DNA of 56,486 nucleotides from Nodosilinea foveolarum (GCA_003242035.1 QBMC01000009.1:1-56486); one strand, 5' to 3'. Shown: positions 17,621-26,667, numbered from the stretch's first letter. A program made the numbers and translations. The notes: generated by a model from the letters alone, not told the origin.

Positions 17621-17991
17621 GGTTAAGGCTCCCTGCAATTATTTAAGGTTGAATGGTAGAATCTGTTGATCGAATCTGCTTTGAAGAATTGTTATTTTTA
17701 ATTGCCTTCAGGGTAAGCGTGGCGAGCGAAAGTTAAAGGAACGTTATGTATCGATTAAGCATGAAAAAACTGTCCAAATCTGAAAAATAGTTCATTCCAA
17801 AAATGGCTGCATCTGTTGTAGTGCAAAGATATTTGCTTTTAGCTTTTGATAATTATTTCTGTTTTCTGTCTTTTTACTTTTGCAAAAGTGGTAGAGAAGA
17901 AAACAGCGTTAATACTTGAAGGCGCTGGTGAGAGCGGCGATCGCATAAACAGTTGTGACCATCGATAAGCTCTGCATAAACAAACCTTGGC

Positions 17992-18290
17992 AGTCCCAAA
18001 TAGATAAGGATGCATTGTAGTAGTGAATGAAGTACCCAATAGCGCCAATATGATTCTCTAACTTCTTGGAAAACGAGAGCGTTTTACACACCAATCTCGA
18101 TACTCTTTGACGAAGGGTGCAGTTAAATTGTTCAATGCGATTGGTCTTTCCTGTTTCTTTTCCTACCGCTTGATGTCGTCTACTAGGAATCACTTGCTCG
18201 TAAGCTTCTCAAAAATCTGTATACGCGACGGCACACTGACGATAGACGAGCGGCAAAGTGCACCATAGTCGTTTAGGACTACCTGTACAA
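17992..18290 (-). pseudogene. decayed IS1-family transposase, C-terminal part
   Basis: On the minus strand from about 18288 the frame reads IACTGSPKRLWCTLPLVYRQ, CAVAYTDF, a TGA stop (18209-18211), then EAYEQVIPSRRHQAVGKETG, IEQFNCTLRQRVSRLV and KTLSFSKKLENHIGAIGYFI. This is the conserved C-terminal half of an IS1-family transposase with its D-x-W-E-A-Y, VGKETGKTN and NTLRQR blocks. The TGA replaces the Trp codon of the usual TDFWEAY. The N-terminal half is missing, and no convincing terminal repeats were found. The element is therefore inactive. The flanking 17621-17990 and 18291-18733 contain no gene I can support. Confidence 0.85.
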
Positions 18291-18733
18291 GCTATCAATC
18301 TGTAGTTGCATGAGATCTTGTTAAGATTCTTTCTTGCTAAGACGCCCTATCTGAGCGATCGCGCTATCATTTGAGGCATACACAGCCAATGCTTTCATCT
18401 AGCTCAGACCGCATCTAGTCGCAGCTAACTACAGCCTTGACTTCAAGTCGTCAGCACTTCTGACGCAATTCGCTGAAATCCGGCCATACAAGCCGTTCTC
18501 TAGAGCGAGATTCCTCTAGAAGCCGCTTTTTATGTCCCCTGGCTTCATCCCCCTACAGAATTGATTTTGCAGGCTACTGCATCGGCAGTACGTCCCTTTA
18601 ACAAGCCTCTCTATTTTCAGCAACTGTACATCATAAAAGACTCTTTCTAGATAACAAGCGCTAAACAACAAAGCAGCGCTAGCCGGGTTATTCGTCTTTA
18701 CATTAATCCCTACGCAACCAGGAGATGCAGGTT
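18291..18733. other. non-coding stretch upstream of a small gene
   Basis: About 440 bp without a supportable gene. It may include the upstream remains of the IS1 copy and must hold the promoter of the 51-residue gene that follows. AGGAG at about 18720-18724 is the ribosome site of that gene. Confidence 0.5.
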
Positions 18734-18889
18734 ATGACACTCTTGCAAAAAATCAACATTGCTTTCGTCTACATTGCCGAAGCAGCCTATCGAATCTTTA
18801 GCCCACATGACGACGCATACCCGGCAACAGGCGTTCAGCCTTACAGTGGGATGCCCTACAACAAACGAATGCACCGTTGGAACGAGTAA
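18734..18889 (+). CDS. 51-residue conserved-looking small protein
   Basis: Begins MTLLQKINIAFVYIAEAAYR and continues with IFSPHDDAYPATGVQPYSG, ending PYNKRMHRWNE. The first 22 residues could form an amphipathic or membrane-associated helix. The I-F-x-P-x-D-D-x-Y-P-x-T-G-V-Q-P block looks like a motif under selection; I have an unverified impression of similar short cyanobacterial proteins. AGGAG lies nine bases before the ATG, and a very strong hairpin follows, which supports a real transcription unit. The function is unknown. Confidence 0.7.
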   Translation: MTLLQKINIAFVYIAEAAYRIFSPHDDAYPATGVQPYSGMPYNKRMHRWNE

Positions 18890-19000
18890 GCACCTATCAA
18901 AGAAGGCGGCTAAAGCTGTTCAACAAAAAGATGTCTAAAAAAGGTTTACGTAAGGAGAAGGTTGAAAAACTCACGTACTCCAAACGCTCTTTTATGAAAT

Positions 19001-19053
19001 AGATAACCGAAAGGTCAGATGCAGTCTGTTTGCGTCTGGCCTTTCGGTTATCT
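19001..19053. terminator. long bidirectional terminator-type hairpin
   Basis: AGATAACCGAAAGG continues to TCAGATGCA (19001-19023). It pairs with TGCGTCTGG and CCTTTCGGTTATCT (19031-19053), giving a 23-bp stem with a few wobbles and a 7-base loop. It lies between convergent genes. Neither strand has a long U-tract. Confidence 0.7.
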
Positions 19054-19090
19054 ATATTCAGCCGAGTAGACAAGATTGAACTAGCAGCGA

Positions 19091-20500
19091 CTAGACTTTT
19101 GCCATCTCTGCATTCTCGGTCGTCGAGAGGTTCTGCGCACTCATTTCCTTCAGTACCAAGTCAGACAGCGCCGGAATCGAATCATCTCCGGTAATCAGTC
19201 GTGCGCCGCGCTGACTGGTGAAGTAATGCCAGCCCCACTGGAGCATTACCAGCAGCTTGCTATCAAACTCAATGAGGTAATAAATATGGATGAAGATCCA
19301 AACCATCCAGGCTGGAAATCCAGAGAATCTGGCAAAGCCCAAGTCGGCTACGGCTTCGTTACGACCAATCACCGCTAAGCTGCCATTGTCCTTATAGTCG
19401 AAGGGTTTGACCGCTTTATGTGCCATCCGACGCTTGATAGATTTCGCTAAGTAGCTACCTTGCTGCATCGCCGTTGCGGCAGTTCCCGGCAGAGGCCCGT
19501 TACCCTGATGAGCATAATGGGCTAGGTCGCCCGCAATGAAAATGTTAGGGCAGCCCGGAACACTTAAATCCGGTTCTACGATGACGCGGCCAATGCGATC
19601 TAGCTCTGCGCCTGTTTGATCGGCGATCGCCTTCCCCAAAGGAGACGCCTTAATCCCAGCCGCCCACAGCACCGTAAACGCCTGAGCCTGCTCTTCCTTG
19701 CCGTCGCACTTCAGCGTCACCGTATCGCCTTCAATATTCGTCACCAGGGTATTCGTACGCACCTCAACGCCCAGCTTTTCCAAAGACTTCTTCGCCGCCG
19801 CCGACAAATCGCCGGGATAAGGCGGCAGTACGCGATCCATGCCCTCTAACAGCACTACCCGCGTCTCACCAGGGTTGACGCTGCGAAAGTCTTCCCGCAG
19901 CGTCTCGTAAGCCAGCTCAGCCAGCGCGCCCGATAGCTCAACCCCCGTTGGCCCACCGCCCACGATAAAGAAGGTCAATAGCGCTTTCCGACGAGCCGGA
20001 TCGGTTTCCTTCTCCGCTGCTTCAAACGCCAGAAAAATGCGCCGACGAACTTCCAGCGCGTCCTCAATCGTCTTCATACCAGGCGCAATACTCGACCACT
20101 CATCTTTACCAAAGTAGTGGTGGCTAGAGCCAGTCGCCATAATCAAGCTGTCGTAAGCTACGGTTTCACCCGTCTTTAGCAACACTTGCTGAGCCTCAGG
20201 CTCAATGCCCGTCACCTCGCCCATCAAAACCTGAACGTTCTTTTGCTTACTCAAGATGGCTCGCAGCGGTGAAGAGATATCGCCTGCCGATAGGCCACCT
20301 GTTGCCACCTGATAGAGCAGCGGCTGAAACAGGTGAAAGTTTCGTTTATCAATTAGCGTCACCTTCACATCAGCGACATTGCCCAGTGCTTTGGCGGCAT
20401 ATAGCCCCCCAAAGCCGCCCCCTACAATAACCACATGATGTCTCTGATGACTTGCGGTGGCAGTAACGTTAGCGGGTTTGTTCTTAAGAACTGCTGTCAT
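19091..20500 (-). CDS. ndh: type II NAD(P)H dehydrogenase (NDH-2)
   Basis: 469 residues. VVIVGGGFGGLYAAKAL (about 24-40) is the FAD-binding dinucleotide fold. LLYQVATGGLS is the conserved quinone-site region. FFIVGGGPTGVELSGALAEL (about 178-197) is the NAD(P)H-binding fold, and IFIAGDLAHYAHQG is the second FAD motif. The C-terminal part has the aromatic WMVWIFIHIYYLIEF membrane-association helix. NDH-2 oxidises NAD(P)H and reduces plastoquinone without pumping protons, and in cyanobacteria it is thought to sense redox state. Which of NdbA, NdbB or NdbC it matches is not decided. It is divergent from lysC across a 279-bp gap that must hold both promoters. Confidence 0.93.
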   Translation of the reverse strand: MTAVLKNKPANVTATASHQRHHVVIVGGGFGGLYAAKALGNVADVKVTLIDKRNFHLFQPLLYQVATGGLSAGDISSPLRAILSKQKNVQVLMGEVTGIEPEAQQVLLKTGETVAYDSLIMATGSSHHYFGKDEWSSIAPGMKTIEDALEVRRRIFLAFEAAEKETDPARRKALLTFFIVGGGPTGVELSGALAELAYETLREDFRSVNPGETRVVLLEGMDRVLPPYPGDLSAAAKKSLEKLGVEVRTNTLVTNIEGDTVTLKCDGKEEQAQAFTVLWAAGIKASPLGKAIADQTGAELDRIGRVIVEPDLSVPGCPNIFIAGDLAHYAHQGNGPLPGTAATAMQQGSYLAKSIKRRMAHKAVKPFDYKDNGSLAVIGRNEAVADLGFARFSGFPAWMVWIFIHIYYLIEFDSKLLVMLQWGWHYFTSQRGARLITGDDSIPALSDLVLKEMSAQNLSTTENAEMAKV

Positions 20501-20779
20501 GAGTTTGGCAACCGTGGGTTATGTAAGTTGATGGTTAGGTAAGTTGACTAAAGTTTATAACTTTACAGACAAGTTTCGCCCAGTATATGCACGACGCTTC
20601 ATGAAAAATTGTTCAGTCAAAACAATCTCGCTCGGCATTTCCCACTATTAAAGTTTCGGGAGGCTAAAGTTTCAGTGGCACGATGGAACAGACATAGTAA
20701 TTAATGCGACAATTGCCAGCATATTTATCATTTTGGCGCGAGCGGCTACAGTGAGTAGCTGACATGAGGGGAGAAAAAC

Positions 20780-22603
20780 GTGGGGCTAATTGTTCAAAAG
20801 TATGGCGGTACGTCGGTCGGGAGTGTAGAACGCATTCAGGCGGTGGCCGCGCGTATTCAGGCGACTGTGCAGGAGGGTCATTCCGTAATTGTGGTCGTTT
20901 CCGCGATGGGAAAGAGTACCGACGGATTGGTGCAGTTGGCTAACGAGATTTCGAGCAACCCAAGCCGCCGAGAAATGGACATGCTGCTCTCAACCGGCGA
21001 GCAGGTAACGATCGCACTACTCAGCATGGCCCTACACGAAAGAGGCCAAGCCGCGATTTCGCTGACGGGCGCACAGGTCGGTATCGTCACCGAAGCAGAC
21101 CACACCAGAGCGCGAATTTTAGATATCAAAACCAACCGGCTGAAGCGCCATCTAGAAGAAGGCAAAGTAATTGTCGTCGCAGGTTTTCAGGGCACTAGTC
21201 GCAGCTTAGAGCAAACCGATCATATCGAAATTACAACGCTAGGAAGAGGGGGATCGGACACGTCGGCAGTCGCCTTAGCCGCCGCGATGCAGGCGGAAAA
21301 ATGCGAGATTTATACAGACGTACCCGGCATTTTAACCTCTGATCCTAGAGTGGTGCCCGATGCCCGACTGATGGACGAAATCACCTGCGATGAGATGCTA
21401 GAGCTAGCGAGCTTAGGGGCCAGCGTACTTCATCCTAGAGCCGTAGAAATTGCCCGCAACTACGGCATTACTTTGGTCGTACGATCTAGCTGGACAAATC
21501 AGCCGGGAACTAAAGTGATCGCACCGATCCCGCAGCCGCGTCCCCTAGAAGGACTAGAAATTGCGAATCCGGTTGACGCTATTGAATTTGACACCAACCA
21601 GGCGAAAGTAGCGTTGCTGCGAGTACCCGACCGTCCTGGCGTGGCGGCTCAAGTCTTCGGTGAGCTAGCAACCCAGCAGCTAAATGTAGATTTAATTATT
21701 CAGTCTATTCATGAGGGCAACTCTAACGACGTGGCCTTTACGGTGAATTCTGGCATTTTGAAGCAGGCGGAAAGCGTGACTGCCCACATTGCCCCGATGT
21801 TGCGGAGTACGCCAGCGGCTCAGGACGAAGCGGAAGTGCAAACGTCCGATAATATTGCCAAAATCAGCATTGCTGGAGCAGGTATGATTGGCCGTCCGGG
21901 TGTCGCTGCGGGGATGTTTTCGGCGTTGGCTGAGGCCCGCGTGAATATTCAAATGATTTCGACTTCGGAGGTAAAGGTGAGCTGCACGGTGGCGGCAACG
22001 GAGTGCGATCGCGCCATCCAAACCCTCTGCCGCCACTTCAACGTCACCACCTCGCCCGCCCGCCTAGATCAAGACTCCATCAAAACCCAAAATCTACCGC
22101 CCGTCCGGGGTGCCGCACTAGACCTAGAACAGGCCCAGCTAGCCATTCGCCACGTACCCGATAAACCAGGACTGGCCGCTCGCATCTTTCAAATACTGGC
22201 TGATCGGGGAATCAGCGTAGACATGATTATTCAGTCGCAGCGCAGCCGCGTTCATCAAGGGCAAATGACGAGAGATATTGCCTGCACCGTGGCCCAGGAT
22301 AATGCAGCGATCGCCCGCGATGTCTTGCAAGCCGCCGCGCTAGAACTAGGGTATAGCGAAGTGACGATTGATAGCGCGATTGCCAAAGTCAGCGTTGTTG
22401 GCATTGGCATGATTCACCGGCCCGGTATCGCGGCCATTATGTTTCAGGCACTCTCCGCTGCCAATATCAACATTCAAATGATTGCCACCTCCGAAATAAA
22501 AATTAGCTGCGTTGTCCGACAAGAACAGGGAGTAGAAGCGCTAAAAGTTGTTCATTCTGCCTTCAAACTCGCCGGAACAGAAGTTGTAGTGGTGCCTGTA
22601 TGA
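20780..22603 (+). CDS. lysC: aspartate kinase with four ACT domains
   Basis: 607 residues from a GTG with GAGGGGAG about 6 bases upstream. VQKYGGTSVGSVERI opens the kinase domain (about 1-250), which also has LSTGEQVTIALL, GFQGTS and TTLGRGGSDTSAVALAAA. The rest consists of two tandem ACT pairs: VALLRVPDRPGVAAQVFGEL, ISIAGAGMIGRPGVAAGMF, then AIRHVPDKPGLAARIFQIL and VSVVGIGMIHRPGIAAIMF. Cyanobacterial aspartate kinases carry this doubled regulatory region, which binds Lys and/or Thr for feedback inhibition. The enzyme phosphorylates aspartate at the entry to Lys, Thr, Met and Ile synthesis. Its TGA stop overlaps the ATG of a 35-residue ORF. Confidence 0.97.
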   Translation: MGLIVQKYGGTSVGSVERIQAVAARIQATVQEGHSVIVVVSAMGKSTDGLVQLANEISSNPSRREMDMLLSTGEQVTIALLSMALHERGQAAISLTGAQVGIVTEADHTRARILDIKTNRLKRHLEEGKVIVVAGFQGTSRSLEQTDHIEITTLGRGGSDTSAVALAAAMQAEKCEIYTDVPGILTSDPRVVPDARLMDEITCDEMLELASLGASVLHPRAVEIARNYGITLVVRSSWTNQPGTKVIAPIPQPRPLEGLEIANPVDAIEFDTNQAKVALLRVPDRPGVAAQVFGELATQQLNVDLIIQSIHEGNSNDVAFTVNSGILKQAESVTAHIAPMLRSTPAAQDEAEVQTSDNIAKISIAGAGMIGRPGVAAGMFSALAEARVNIQMISTSEVKVSCTVAATECDRAIQTLCRHFNVTTSPARLDQDSIKTQNLPPVRGAALDLEQAQLAIRHVPDKPGLAARIFQILADRGISVDMIIQSQRSRVHQGQMTRDIACTVAQDNAAIARDVLQAAALELGYSEVTIDSAIAKVSVVGIGMIHRPGIAAIMFQALSAANINIQMIATSEIKISCVVRQEQGVEALKVVHSAFKLAGTEVVVVPV

Positions 22604-22707
22604 GCCAGGACACCGCCTTATTTTTAGGGAGCGTCGCGCTGCTGATTGGCTACCTTTTTTTTTCAGCAAAAACAGAAATGGGAACTAAGTGGCCTTGGAA
22701 GAAGTAG
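22600..22707 (+). CDS. 35-residue single-span membrane micro-protein coupled to lysC
   Basis: The ATG overlaps the lysC stop as ATGA, the signature of translational coupling. The peptide has a short polar start (MSQDT), one hydrophobic span (ALFLGSVALLIGYLFFSA, about residues 6-23) and a polar, positively charged end (KTEMGTKWPWKK). The shape is that of small thylakoid or respiratory-complex subunits, but I cannot assign it to a known one. A run of nine T lies inside the gene. No terminator is seen directly after it. The frame is short, so protein-level evidence would be needed for certainty. Confidence 0.55.
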   Translation: MSQDTALFLGSVALLIGYLFFSAKTEMGTKWPWKK

Positions 22708-22856
22708 GGCTAAAACTTGTGAATCTCTACCATGGAGGGATATCTACACTCGCAGAGAATTGGTAGGCTTGCGATATTGAATAGGCGCAGTGATGGTTCG
22801 AGGTTTGTTCGAGGTGAGCTGCGATCGCCCCCTCTCTTTATCCCGGAAAATATCTC

Positions 22857-23153
22857 ATGAACAAGAACCTAATCGAGTCCTTCTATAGCTGGTATCGCGG
22901 CGCTTTGCGTCATCCTAAGTACCGCTGGCTGATCATCCTTGGCACCGCAACCTATCTCATTAGCCCCATTGATATTGCACCTGATTTCTTGCCGATTATT
23001 GGCTGGCTAGATGATGGCCTTTTAGCGACGTTACTGGTAACTGAACTCTCTTCTTTAGCAATGGGCTATCTCAAGAAAGGACAGGGTGCTGAAACCGAAA
23101 GCGAGCCAGTGGCAACAGAAGAAGGCACTGTGATTGATGTCGAAGTTTCCTAA
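22857..23153 (+). CDS. DUF1232/YkvA-family membrane protein (second copy)
   Basis: 98 residues from the ATG at 22857. HPKYRWLIILGTATYLISPI, then DIAPDFLPIIGWLDDGL and LLVTELSSLA, is the complete DUF1232 signature, with the conserved SPID and DD residues. The C-terminal 25 residues are acidic. It is the paralogue of the protein at 6966-7301. The function of the family is unknown. The gene appears to be a single transcription unit, with a good terminator 60 bp downstream. Confidence 0.9.
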   Translation: MNKNLIESFYSWYRGALRHPKYRWLIILGTATYLISPIDIAPDFLPIIGWLDDGLLATLLVTELSSLAMGYLKKGQGAETESEPVATEEGTVIDVEVS

Positions 23154-23210
23154 GCTTAGAGCAACCTCAAACCGCCATTGAGATCTCGATCTGGTGACCA
23201 TAAGTTAAAC

Positions 23211-23246
23211 AAAAAGTAGCAAAGTCCTCGCGACCTTGCTGCTTTT
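23211..23246. terminator. intrinsic terminator, bidirectional
   Basis: AAAAAGTAGCAAAGTC (23211-23226) pairs with GACCTTGCTGCTTTTT across a 5-base loop. The stem itself supplies the U-tract in either direction. It ends the DUF1232 unit. Confidence 0.8.
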
Positions 23247-23351
23247 TGTTTGGGACAGTTCAATCTCATCCACCCCAACTGGAACCTTCGACCGTAGGGA
23301 TAGCGCCGTCTGCCCTGTATCATTGCCTTCTGAAAGCCTCGCTCAGACGCT

Positions 23352-23948
23352 ATGCCTTCCTTGCGCTCCCAGAGTCCTCCACCGCCTCACAATAGCAGTC
23401 CCGTATCGGATGCCTTGCTTTGCGCTGCGCTAAAGCAAGGTAGCGCTGATGCCTTAGGCATACTCTACGACCGTCATGCTGGGCTAGTGTACGGCGTGGC
23501 TCTCAAGGTTTTGAAAAACGCTCAGGCAGCGGAAGATCTCACCCAAGATATTTTTCTGTCTTTAACAAAAAATAATACCTACAATCCAAGCCGAGGGGCG
23601 CTGCGTACTTATTTAACAGTGCTCACTCGCTCTAGAGCCATTGACCGACTGCGGGCAGAAGGCACCCGCACCAGAGCTGTCACCCAACTAAAGCGATCGC
23701 ACCCCCTTAGCTCAAACAACTCCACCGCCAACCAACCTTTAGAGCGAGCCAGCCAAAAAGAAACCAGCCTCACGGTAGAAACTGCCCTATCTCAGATATC
23801 CGTCGAGGAGCGCCAAATCCTACAGATGATGTACTTCGAAGGGCAGACTCAGGCCGCGATCGCCGAACAAATGCAGATTCCATTAGGCACTGTTAAAACC
23901 CGATCGCGCCGAGGGCTGCTAAAACTGCGGAAAATACTGAGCAGCTAA
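23352..23948 (+). CDS. ECF-type RNA polymerase sigma factor
   Basis: 198 residues. After a proline-rich, low-complexity N-terminus, LYDRHAGLVYGVALKVLKN and AEDLTQDIFLSL form sigma region 2, and LTRSRAIDRLRAEGTR its DNA-contacting end. Region 4 is TALSQISVEERQILQMMYF with GQTQAAIAEQMQIPLGTVKT, a helix-turn-helix ending in RSRRGLLKLRKIL. The large 1.1 region and region 3 are absent, so this is a group 4 (ECF) factor. The anti-sigma gene follows 83 bp downstream on the same strand, the usual regulator pair. The promoter it reads and the inducing stress are unknown. Confidence 0.93.
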   Translation: MPSLRSQSPPPPHNSSPVSDALLCAALKQGSADALGILYDRHAGLVYGVALKVLKNAQAAEDLTQDIFLSLTKNNTYNPSRGALRTYLTVLTRSRAIDRLRAEGTRTRAVTQLKRSHPLSSNNSTANQPLERASQKETSLTVETALSQISVEERQILQMMYFEGQTQAAIAEQMQIPLGTVKTRSRRGLLKLRKILSS

Positions 23949-24031
23949 CTTATGTATAAACGTTTTTATACTTTACTGTCTGATTTTCGTTTTACTCAGA
24001 CCTCACCGCTAAACTCTTTCCACGTCCAGCC

Positions 24032-24814
24032 ATGAGCCGATCAATCCCTTCTGATAAAAGATCGAGCCTAGTCGCTGGATTCGTTCTCAATACGCTAGAC
24101 GAGCTTGAGGCAAAGGAATTTGGGCAGCTTGTGGCCAGCGATCCCACGCTGCTAGAAGACGTTGCTCAACTACAGCAGTCATTAGAAACTAGCTACGGGA
24201 TTGAGGAAGTCGCACCGCCGCCGATGCTGCGCGATCGCCTGCTCACCTCATTCTCAAATCAGCCGCCTGAATTAGCGGCCTCCAGCGATCTGCCCCGCTC
24301 ACAAACGCAACCCAAGCGCCTTCGTAGCCGACTGACAGCCGCTGTAGCAACGCTGGCGATCGCTCTCACTCTAAGCAACTATTTATGGTGGCAGTCATCC
24401 CGTCAGCAAATGGCTCAAGCGCCAGATTCTGCTGTTAGCGATCGCCAAACCCAAACCTACAAGCTAGACGCCACAGAAGCGGGAGAAGGCGGAACCGTTT
24501 TAGTTGAGATAGATCCAGCCACCTTAACCGGCACCCTGATCGCTAGTGACCTACCCCCTATCTCCGCCGATCAGGTATACGTCCTATGGACGGTGCTAGC
24601 CCCTAACGCACCTTATACCACCGATTCGCAGTCAGCTATTCTCACCACCACATTCACCGTAGACAGTCAGGGTGAGGGGCAAAAAACCTTATCACTACCC
24701 TCTGCTTTCGAGCAGCCTAGCTCGGTTGCGGCGCTCGGCATCACGATTGAATCGGCAAACGCACCCCAGGCACATCAAGGCGTTCCCGTACTGATGAACC
24801 TTTTGCAGAGCTAG
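24032..24814 (+). CDS. membrane anti-sigma factor, RskA-like
   Basis: 260 residues. Residues 12-70 (LVAGFVLNTLDELEAKEF with VASDPTLLEDVAQLQQSLE) form the cytoplasmic anti-sigma helix bundle. The zinc-type HxxxCxxC motif is absent. A single membrane span lies near 102-120 (LTAAVATLAIALTLSNYLWW). The C-terminal 120 residues are an RskA-type domain with LVEIDPATLTGTLIASDLP and VYVLWTVLAPNAP. Such proteins hold the cognate ECF factor at the membrane until proteolysis frees it. The stop codon shares the palindrome CTAG (24811-24814) with the stop of the convergent transporter gene. Confidence 0.9.
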   Translation: MSRSIPSDKRSSLVAGFVLNTLDELEAKEFGQLVASDPTLLEDVAQLQQSLETSYGIEEVAPPPMLRDRLLTSFSNQPPELAASSDLPRSQTQPKRLRSRLTAAVATLAIALTLSNYLWWQSSRQQMAQAPDSAVSDRQTQTYKLDATEAGEGGTVLVEIDPATLTGTLIASDLPPISADQVYVLWTVLAPNAPYTTDSQSAILTTTFTVDSQGEGQKTLSLPSAFEQPSSVAALGITIESANAPQAHQGVPVLMNLLQS

Positions 24815-26610
24815 TTCGAGTTCTTGCCTTCAGTGGTCTCGTCTTCGGCACCTGGCGCACCCACGAGTCGCCAGGTGCCAATGTCCCAGGTGCTCGCATC
24901 CCAGGGAGTCACATCTACGCCTTCTAAGCGATCGCTCACCGCATTCACAACCGCTCGTCTCACCAGCGGAATAACGACCACATTTTGCATCAGCAGCGTA
25001 TTCATCTGAGCAAAAAGATTTGCGCGCTTCTCGGGATTTAGCTCCCGGCTCGCCTGCTGCCAAAGCTTATCGTATTCAGGATTACAGTAGCGGGCGTTGT
25101 TGGGCTTTTGCCACTGGTTTTTGATTGAGGCCACCTGATCGCAGAGCCACCAGCTCATATAAATGGACGGATCGGGCGTATCGCTGCCCGCATTGTATTC
25201 CTGCATATCGGCATAAAAGTGATTGAGGCTTCGAGTCTGCGCCGGATCTGCCGAAAAGAAATCTTCTGGAATGACGCGTCGAATAGTAACGTCGATACCG
25301 ACCTTGGCCAAATCTTCTTTAATTAAAGTTTGTGTCCTTTGGCGCACCGGGTTGATCGGCGTTTGAAACGCCATGCGCATCTCTACGCCGTCTTTGTCGC
25401 GAATGCCGTTGTTGTTGCTATCTACCCAGCCCGCTTTATCTAATAATTTGTTGGCCTGCTCTGGAGAATAAACGTAGTAGAGCGCAGGGTTGGTATACTT
25501 CTGTGGAAAAGGCAGCAGTTGGTTAGTCCGCTGACCCGCATTCCCGTACACTTCATCAACAATAGTGTCTCGATTGATCGCATAGTCAATCGCCTTGCGC
25601 ACTTGCACATCGCTCAAAAACGGATGAGGGTTTTTCACCGCCGAGCGTTCTCCATCTTTTGTCACCTTATCTGGATCGCTCAAGTTGAGCATCACCCGCT
25701 CTACATAAGAGCCAAAAGTTGCTGATACTGTGCCCTGACCAGCCCCTGCTAAGTCGATGCGATCGCGCCGATTAAGCTGAATATTATGCGCAAAGTCCGC
25801 ATCCCCATCGCGCAGCACTCGCCGAGCGGCCACATAAGGCGTTAGCCCACCTTCTAACTCAACAATTTTAAAGTACGGCAGTCCTTCTCGATATTGCTCG
25901 TTCGCCCCAAACGTCCAAACGCCATCGGCCACCGTCAAAAACCGATAAGGCCCCGTTCCAATCGGCGCTAGGTTAGCCGGTGCAACCCGCACATTGCCTC
26001 CTAACACCTGAGAAAACACATGCTTCGGCAAAATCATCCCGTTTTGCCCCGTAAACGGCAGCGCCCAAGAAGGGTTAGGGGCTTTGAAGGTAATTTTTAC
26101 CGTTAGCGGATCGACTGCTTCGACCTTGGCGATCGCCTCGTAATAAGTTTCTGTCACCGCTGCCACCTGCGGGTCGGTTACAAACTGGTAGGTAAACACC
26201 ACATCTTCAGCCGTAAAAGGCTGACCGTCCGACCAGCGCACATCCGGCTTCAGTTTCCAGGTAACCGTTCTGCCATCTTTAGAAAGCCCCCCGTTTTCGG
26301 GTGTTGGGATGACCGCCGCTAACACCGGCACCATGTCGCCATTTTCCTCATAGGTAGCTAGCGGCTCGTACACAATCCGCGCCGCCTCAAAGTCTTGAAA
26401 ACCATTCGCCAAATGCGGGTTTAGCGTCGTCGGAATGCGGCTATACAGCAGCCTTAGTGTAGACTCATCGGCCTCCTTATTAGCCTGCTCCTCGACGGTA
26501 TCTATTTTCTCAGGCTGCCGAGTACAGCTCCCCAACCACAGCAACCCAACCAACGGAATACCCACCAAAGAAGCGCTAAGCAGCCTACGAACTAACCAAA
26601 AAGATTTCAT
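24811..26610 (-). CDS. ABC transporter family 5 solute-binding lipoprotein
   Basis: About 599 residues from the ATG at 26610; an open upstream start adds 19 residues and is less likely. The N-terminus has basic residues, a hydrophobic stretch and the lipobox LGSC, so it should be a lipoprotein. Residues 60-590 show the family 5 (DppA/OppA) pattern: IPTTLNPHLANGFQDFEAAR, WKLKPDVRWSDGQPFTAEDV, DVQVRKAIDYAINRDTIVDE and a C-terminal NTLLMQNVVVIPLVRR. These proteins deliver peptides, nickel or other solutes to an ABC importer. No permease or ATPase gene is adjacent, so the ligand is open. The gene converges on the anti-sigma gene with a 4-bp overlap. Confidence 0.93.
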   Translation of the reverse strand: MKSFWLVRRLLSASLVGIPLVGLLWLGSCTRQPEKIDTVEEQANKEADESTLRLLYSRIPTTLNPHLANGFQDFEAARIVYEPLATYEENGDMVPVLAAVIPTPENGGLSKDGRTVTWKLKPDVRWSDGQPFTAEDVVFTYQFVTDPQVAAVTETYYEAIAKVEAVDPLTVKITFKAPNPSWALPFTGQNGMILPKHVFSQVLGGNVRVAPANLAPIGTGPYRFLTVADGVWTFGANEQYREGLPYFKIVELEGGLTPYVAARRVLRDGDADFAHNIQLNRRDRIDLAGAGQGTVSATFGSYVERVMLNLSDPDKVTKDGERSAVKNPHPFLSDVQVRKAIDYAINRDTIVDEVYGNAGQRTNQLLPFPQKYTNPALYYVYSPEQANKLLDKAGWVDSNNNGIRDKDGVEMRMAFQTPINPVRQRTQTLIKEDLAKVGIDVTIRRVIPEDFFSADPAQTRSLNHFYADMQEYNAGSDTPDPSIYMSWWLCDQVASIKNQWQKPNNARYCNPEYDKLWQQASRELNPEKRANLFAQMNTLLMQNVVVIPLVRRAVVNAVSDRLEGVDVTPWDASTWDIGTWRLVGAPGAEDETTEGKNSN

Positions 26611-26667
26611 GAAAAACCGCGCAAAAAAGCAAATACTAAACAGAACATTTAAGCGTGAGACTGACAA

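Noticed and set aside
22790-22840. tRNA-like TTCGA pieces near 22.8 kb
   Set aside because: The two TTCGAG pieces are not flanked by paired arms and no acceptor stem or anticodon arm can be drawn. No tRNA or rRNA was found in the window.
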